A DNA stretch of 64,000 nt. Source: Heterobilharzia americana. Its lineage: Eukaryota; Platyhelminthes; Trematoda; Strigeidida; Schistosomatidae. Made by a program: the position numbers and the translations under genes. The notes beneath the pieces were generated by a model that was given only the letters and a program-made list of their open reading frames with translations, ran no database searches and was not told where the DNA came from. The stretch lies in assembly GCA_944470555.2 (NCBI GenBank), contig OX104128.1, positions 59,403,257 to 59,467,256 on the forward strand, read 5' to 3'. Numbering within the stretch: position 1 is the first letter of the stretch; each line of letters opens with the position of its first letter. Positions 59,470-64,000 of this stretch are shown here, piece after piece.

Positions 59470-59590
59470 GGTGACCATTGGAGGTAAAATGAAACTTTAA
59501 ACCGCGACCGGATTCGAACCAGCGATCACCAGGTTTCCTGCCCTCTGCTCTATCAACTTAGCTAGAAGGTCCGACTGCTAACAGAAATTT
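59470..59590 (-). mobile_element. SINE-T, tRNA-like unit (minus)
   Basis: Minus strand: A-box-like TAGCTAAGTTGATAG and B box GGTTCGAATCC, 44 bases apart, the normal spacing of tRNA positions 8 and 52. A non-tRNA end, TTTCATTTTACCTCCAATGG, follows. The anticodon arm does not fold as a proper seven-base loop, so this is a SINE head, not a tRNA gene. Confidence 0.75.
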
Positions 59591-59794
59591 TATTTCCCAT
59601 CACTCATCAAGGGTTTTGTCCGAGTACCCTGTGAGTTCGTGACACTTTAGTACAGATTAATAGTATTCAGATTGGCTGTTTAGTCAGGACTCTCATCCTT
59701 ATTCACATCCAACTAAATTAGAGATGGGAAACATTATATTGATGATCATTTTGGCTAGTCTCTAAGATAGGTGTGGTTTAGCTGACTAGTGACA

Positions 59795-59925
59795 GAAAAA
59801 TCTGGTCAACAGTCGGATTTCGCAGCTCTTTTGGTACAGCTTCGGGCCGGAAACCCAGTGGTCCCTGATTCGAATCTGGAAGCGGTCCAAGTTTTCATTT
59901 TACCTTCAATCATCACCCAGCATCA
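59795..59925 (+). mobile_element. SINE-T, tRNA-like unit (plus)
   Basis: Plus strand: CAGCTCTTTTGGTACAGC (A-box region), GATTCGAATCTGG (B box) and the shared end TTTTCATTTTACCTTCAATC. Homologous throughout to the minus unit at 59470-59590, with which it forms an inverted pair about 200 bases apart. Confidence 0.75.
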
Positions 59926-60609
59926 ATACTAGTCTGCGAAAGCACGGCTATTTGAAAAAATAAAAATCAGTATCGAAATTATTCAGAAAGCCTTTCGAAA
60001 GTAGACAGAATTTCTCACGGGAGAATCTCTTCAAATAAAATGAAATCAAAATCGTCTAGATCGGAATGTGAGAATAAAACGTGGTTTCACTTGATCTCAA
60101 TCCATCCCCACATAACCAACATACACACAATAAGAACTATCAACACATGTTTACATATAAATCTCAATCTATAATTCATACACTCTTCATACACAATACA
60201 ATACAATATAGATATCATCTTTATTATATAATTCTGACAACACGGAATCATTCATGCAGAAGAACACTTGTCAAGTTATTAAATGTAAGCTTCAGGGATA
60301 TTGTAAAGTTCGGCTTACTATCACTTTGATTAAGCTATTAGTAGCATTAAGTATAGCAAAACGTTAGTTGAAACAAATTTCGTTTGTTTTACATTCATTG
60401 AGAAATACAAATTATACCAAAATGATGATCAGCTTGTACTGATAGTGGAAAGACTTCATTCCTCTTGCTAACTGACTTTGAGTATACATTTATTTGGTTG
60501 ATGAATTGGAGCTGCTTTTAGCTTCTTTATTTTGTTTCTTGTACTTTGATGGGTTTTTGTATATTTAAAAAGTGTCTTATATTTATTAAAAGAACATAAT
60601 TGATGATGA

Positions 60610-61630
60610 ACCTCGCCTGGTTAACTAGTTCACTAGCCGGTCCTAAGCCCAGATAAAGAGGGATGGTTAGGTATACGGCTAGCAACCCTACTCCGTAAAA
60701 CCAATCCAACTGCTAAAGAAACTTCAAAGCACAGACAAAATATAAAAAATAATAACGAAATTATTCCTCGCTGGAATTGGGGAGACGAAATGACACCGGT
60801 TGGTGAAAGCCTTCGGGAATCCAACTGGTTGATGTGTCTTCAGTTCTCTCGATGAAAACGAGAGTAAGGATGGGGACATGGAATGTCCGCAATATGTTTG
60901 AATCTACCAAGACTGACCAGATTTCAAAAAAGATGAGGTATGGCCTAGAAGTGCTAGGAGTCTGCGAGAGCAGATGGAATGGAAATGGACTCTCCAAATT
61001 GTAAACTGGAGAGCCAATAATCTACTCCGATATTGTCACCCAGACGACAAACACGAGCACACTGAGTTTTGGAGTGGTTATCATGATGTCCTCAAGATCA
61101 ATGAAGGTTCTCATACAGTGGGAACCAGTCTCCTCCTACAGGATCATGACAGCAAGGTTCAACTCAAAAGGAGGGAAAGTCACAATTATACAATGCTACG
61201 CACCTACAAATAATGCTGAGCAAGAGGAAAAGGAGGAATTCTACAGACAACTGCGATCAGTACTGGACAAGAACCTGTCCCAGGTGGCGACATCAAAATC
61301 CTAATGGGCGACATGAATGCCAAACTGGGGGGGGGGGCGGATAACACAGGAAAAGAACTAACCATGGGTGGAGAAGCGCCCAAAGAAATGAAAGAGAATG
61401 GAGAATTGTTTGCAAAATTCTGTGCATTCAACGATTTGGTGATTAGAGGCACTGTGTTCAAGCACAAGGATATCCACAAAGCGAGCGACATGGATTTCAC
61501 CAGATGGACACACTAAAAATCAGATCGACTTTATCTCAATCTCAGGAAAGTGGAGACGTAGCCAGCCTACTTGACACAAGGTCAAGAAGAGGAGCAGATG
61601 TAGGTTCAGACCACTATCTAGTGCAAGGAT
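60610..61630 (+). mobile_element. RTE-A copy 10: 5' leader and APE-type endonuclease only
   Basis: Leader (60610-60850) then endonuclease: MGTWNVRNMFES (60871), LEVLGVCESRWNGNG (about 60945-60990), VTIIQCYAPTNN (about 61177-61212), MGDMNAKLG (61304-61330), GELFAKFCAFNDLVIRGT and FKHKDIHKASD (61402-61490), and GSDHYLV (61603-61623) with the catalytic Ser-Asp-His. The frame shifts several times, and a run of nine G lies in the GDMNAKLG region. It stops at about 61629, before the polymerase. It overlaps RTE-A copy 2 only at the end of the endonuclease. Confidence 0.9.
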
Positions 61631-62149
61631 GAGTAATATAATGATATGATCATGATGAATAAAAGTCAACCTCCATTGAGTTGAAATGGTCAACAATTAG
61701 CCTACATAGAGTATGAATATTTTAGCGGAGAAAAGAAAAAAAGCATTTTAATGAACTGATGTAAATAGATTGTTTAAACACATAAATAAATCATTTACTG
61801 ATATTTCTGAATTATTTCCAGTCCACAATTATTTATGGTCATTATGTCTTGCCTTAACGCATCACTGATCTAGCCAACCTAACCTTCCTCTATAAGTCAA
61901 TTTTTTTTATATGAATCGAATGTAAATAACTAGGTTGAAGTTTATGAAGACAGTGTACAGTGAACTTATGACTTTTATGGTATTAAAAACTCAAAATTAA
62001 TTAGATTATTAGTACTACAAAATATTATACTACTCAGTTCAAAGTGAATATTCCATGTTAACATAAATCATACACTAAACCAAAATATTGTAAATCCAGA
62101 TGTGAATGCCTCTATATTGCTTATATTTTCAACTTTCCTTTAATGGTGG
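61631..62149. other. Unassigned AT-rich sequence
   Basis: Nothing recognised. In particular no RTE-A polymerase continues from the left. Confidence 0.5.
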
Positions 62150-62320
62150 ATATTGGCTAGCAGAGGGATCTATGATACTCGTTTCGTCTTATTTGAGACC
62201 CGTCAGCTGCATGTTTCGTGCTGTGAGGCAGGTAGATCCAGTTAATGAGTCTCGTACAGGACTAAACGCATGTCCTGAATTCCGCTGTTAACCACTATTC
62301 ATCCATAATTTGCTTTGCTA
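62150..62320 (-). mobile_element. Sm-alpha-like SINE, nearly intact hammerhead
   Basis: Minus strand: CAGCTGACGGGTCTC, stem II GTCT/AGAC fully paired, and GAAAC intact (plus-strand GTTTC 62181-62185). A single core change, CTGACGG for CTGACGA (plus-strand 62200-62206), should cripple cleavage. The promoter half is rearranged. Confidence 0.72.
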
Positions 62321-62904
62321 TTTGAATACTGTGTTCATGTAAGCTTATGAATGTTCTGGAAGTTTTATTGCCCATTTGGAAATGAATTGTCATCGGCAGA
62401 GACTTCAAGATGAAGCCAGGTAAAGGAGATGATATCAAAATCTATGATAAAGGAAATTTAAGGTAAAAAAAAATTGAAAAACATGTTCAATATGAAATTA
62501 TCTGGTTTTAACAGACAGGTTTAGAAGGATTTTAAGGAAGTAATATATACGAATTTTATGGGTGATACTATGTAGGTGAGCTGGAATGAATATAAATGTT
62601 GATAAGGTGCATGTTAGTTAGGTTTATCAGAGTGGTCATTATCTGACTACTATAACAACCAGGCAGCTGTTTCAGTTGGGCCATAAACCCTATTTCCTTT
62701 TAAAAACAGTAGCATCGCCTTATTAGCAGACAGTTATCTGGACAAGTTTCGGAAACAGTGCTTCTTATTACAGTATAGAAGTAACGTTGTATAAAGTCTG
62801 GTATTTTATGCAACCATGTAAGATTTACAAGGCTTGTTATGCGTGTCAATGATGAATTTATTCTAGCTTCTTGTCAGTTTTCTTTCAAGATATTCAAAGT
62901 AACA
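62321..62904. other. Unassigned sequence
   Basis: Nothing recognised between the two Sm-alpha-like copies. Confidence 0.45.
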
Positions 62905-63070
62905 TTACTTTGAATATGACTAGGTGGCCTAGCGGATAACGCTTTCGCGTTTGAAGCAATCGGTTCTGGGTTCGAGTCAGAGTGGGAACAACACTCAATG
63001 GGAAGCGGATACATCTAGCTGCCAAGTTCTAAATTAGACGTAACGTAGCCCCCCCCCCCTTGGATTCCAT
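62905..63070 (+). mobile_element. Sm-alpha-like SINE with clear polymerase III promoter
   Basis: A box TGGCCTAGCGGATAACG (62925) and B box GGGTTCGAGTC (about 62968) are well kept. The hammerhead is mutated (CTGCCAAGTTC and GTAAC). It ends near a run of ten C at about 63049. Confidence 0.8.
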
Positions 63071-63399
63071 TGCTAGCCACTATCCATCATCAGTATAAAA
63101 GCATGAATATGAACCACAGATTTTGTCCAAAAAGTAATGTAGTTAGTAGTACTGTGTAACTGAATGACATACTCACTGCATCGGCAAATATAATCTTGTA
63201 ACTCATGGTATACTTCATTCTTAAAATTATATCGATAAAACACGCAGAATAGACTGCAAATACTATAACGGCAAGAATGATAATAATCATTCGAGTTGAA
63301 GATTTGTTAACCGTGTAAATAATTAGTGTCTTCAAAGACTACCTAAAAATAATTTGCTCAGAAACTTTATCTAGGATAATCCTGGTCAGATTTATTTCT
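63071..63399. other. Unassigned sequence
   Basis: The 81-codon frame 63090-63335 minus is hydrophobic but unrecognised. Confidence 0.45.
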
Positions 63400-64000
63400 A
63401 AGCCAAAGAATGGTAGGCACACCACTGCAAGGTTTCCTTACTTCATAGTGGTAGGTGAAGAGGTGTGAAGAAAAAAAGAGGTAATAAAGTAGACTGAAGT
63501 ATATGAGAGAAGAAGAAATAAACAAACCAAGAATCATGAAAATATTTGAGGCTTTGAGGACGACTAAGGGCATATATACTTCGCCAAGAGTCTTCATTTA
63601 TTGACTTTTTTCATATCAGTGACCTTATTCAACGCCCTTTCACACGGCTCATACCATCAGTCAGGAACCTAATAGACTGTTGCCACCTCTTTGTCTTTCT
63701 CTTGTCAGCTTTATTCGAACTCACTTCTACTTCGGCTTTAAGCACAATTCAAGGATACCTCATTAGAAGATTCACAATTTCACCAACTGAACTTTCTTAT
63801 TATCCCAGAACTTCACACCTAATCAAGTCATTACCTACACATCGATTCAACTACGCATAAGAAATGACACGAAGACAGTGGAAATTGAGAAACTGTAATC
63901 TCACAATTTATTCTACTTTCAAAGGCCACATTTCAGCCATAAAACATAGAATGAACTAGTGAGGGATTTACTCATTCATAGTTAGTCGGATATCCTCCAG
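63400..64000 (-). pseudogene. RTE-B-related C-terminal fragment, cut by the window end
   Basis: Minus strand in mixed frames: decayed WPLKVE region (63925-63960), FLNFHCLRVIS (about 63860-63890, for VFDHRCLRSI), VGNDLIRCEVLG (about 63805-63840), and ALKAEVEVSSNKADKRKTKRWQ (about 63670-63735) where RTE-B has a Lys-Lys-Ala-Arg-Gly block. The 3' region may reach about 63400. It is more diverged than the two other RTE-B copies and may be a sister family. Confidence 0.65.

Larger units (their letters stand above)
59340..60410 (+). mobile_element. Repeat D copy 2, interrupted
   Basis: Left part (59340-59468) and right part (60021-60410) match Repeat D copy 1 at 49.4-49.9 kb in the same orientation. 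About 550 bases that copy 1 lacks sit in the middle and hold two opposed SINE-T units. Confidence 0.7.

Noticed and set aside
59470..59590. A tRNA gene on the minus strand
   Set aside because: A and B boxes have tRNA spacing, but the anticodon arm does not form a seven-base loop and a SINE body follows.

Overview
The window is repeat-dense, AT-rich animal DNA, most likely from a blood fluke (genus Schistosoma) or a close digenean relative. The assignment rests on three things seen together: many degenerate Penelope-like elements (PLEs) with GIY-YIG endonuclease domains, RTE-type non-LTR retrotransposons ending in (TAA)n, and short tRNA-related SINEs with a hammerhead-ribozyme core like that known from schistosome Sm-alpha elements. 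I found no convincing host gene exon, tRNA, rRNA or CRISPR array. Every coding trace I recognise is a broken piece of a retroelement, so I read the window as a gene desert or intron made of nested mobile DNA.

Names used here are local. PLE-1, PLE-2 and PLE-3 are three Penelope-like families, and pLTR is the repeated terminal segment of PLE-1. RTE-A and RTE-B are two non-LTR families. Sm-alpha-like and SINE-2 are two hammerhead-bearing SINEs. SINE-E and SINE-T are other tRNA-like short repeats. Repeat D is an unclassified family.

Layout. 0-3 kb: unassigned DNA and a perfect 939-bp GATA array. 3-10 kb: a PLE-1 foldback copy, SINEs and a PLE-3 endonuclease relic. 11-15 kb: PLE-3 pieces head to head, one split by RTE-A inside its reverse-transcriptase YMDD region. 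15-17 kb: PLE-3. 17.3-21.2 kb: one PLE-1 copy split by a 2.5-kb RTE-A. 21.6-24 kb: RTE-B then PLE-3. 24.9-30.3 kb: three RTE-A copies around PLE-1, PLE-3 and SINE-E. 32-36.8 kb: PLE-2 with a snap-back 5' end, RTE-A, an intact-core hammerhead SINE and PLE-1. 36.8-39.8 kb: unassigned. 39.8-47.8 kb: RTE-B, SINEs and a head-to-head PLE-1 dimer. 48-54.8 kb: RTE-A, Repeat D, a palindromic TTAA-flanked element holding an RTE-A insertion, and PLE-1. 56-61.6 kb: a PLE-1 copy between perfect 345-bp inverted arms, Repeat D with two inverted SINE-T units, and the 5' half of an RTE-A. 61.6-64 kb: two Sm-alpha-like SINEs and an RTE-B fragment running off the end.

The recurring theme is architectural. Truncated PLE-1 copies start, at their 5' side, with an inverted piece of their own 3' terminal repeat, giving foldbacks at five or more places. 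Several near-identical copies share disabling changes, so defective elements seem to have been copied by machinery supplied from elsewhere, or duplicated. Boundaries of old repeats were judged by eye and are good to roughly 10-30 bases.
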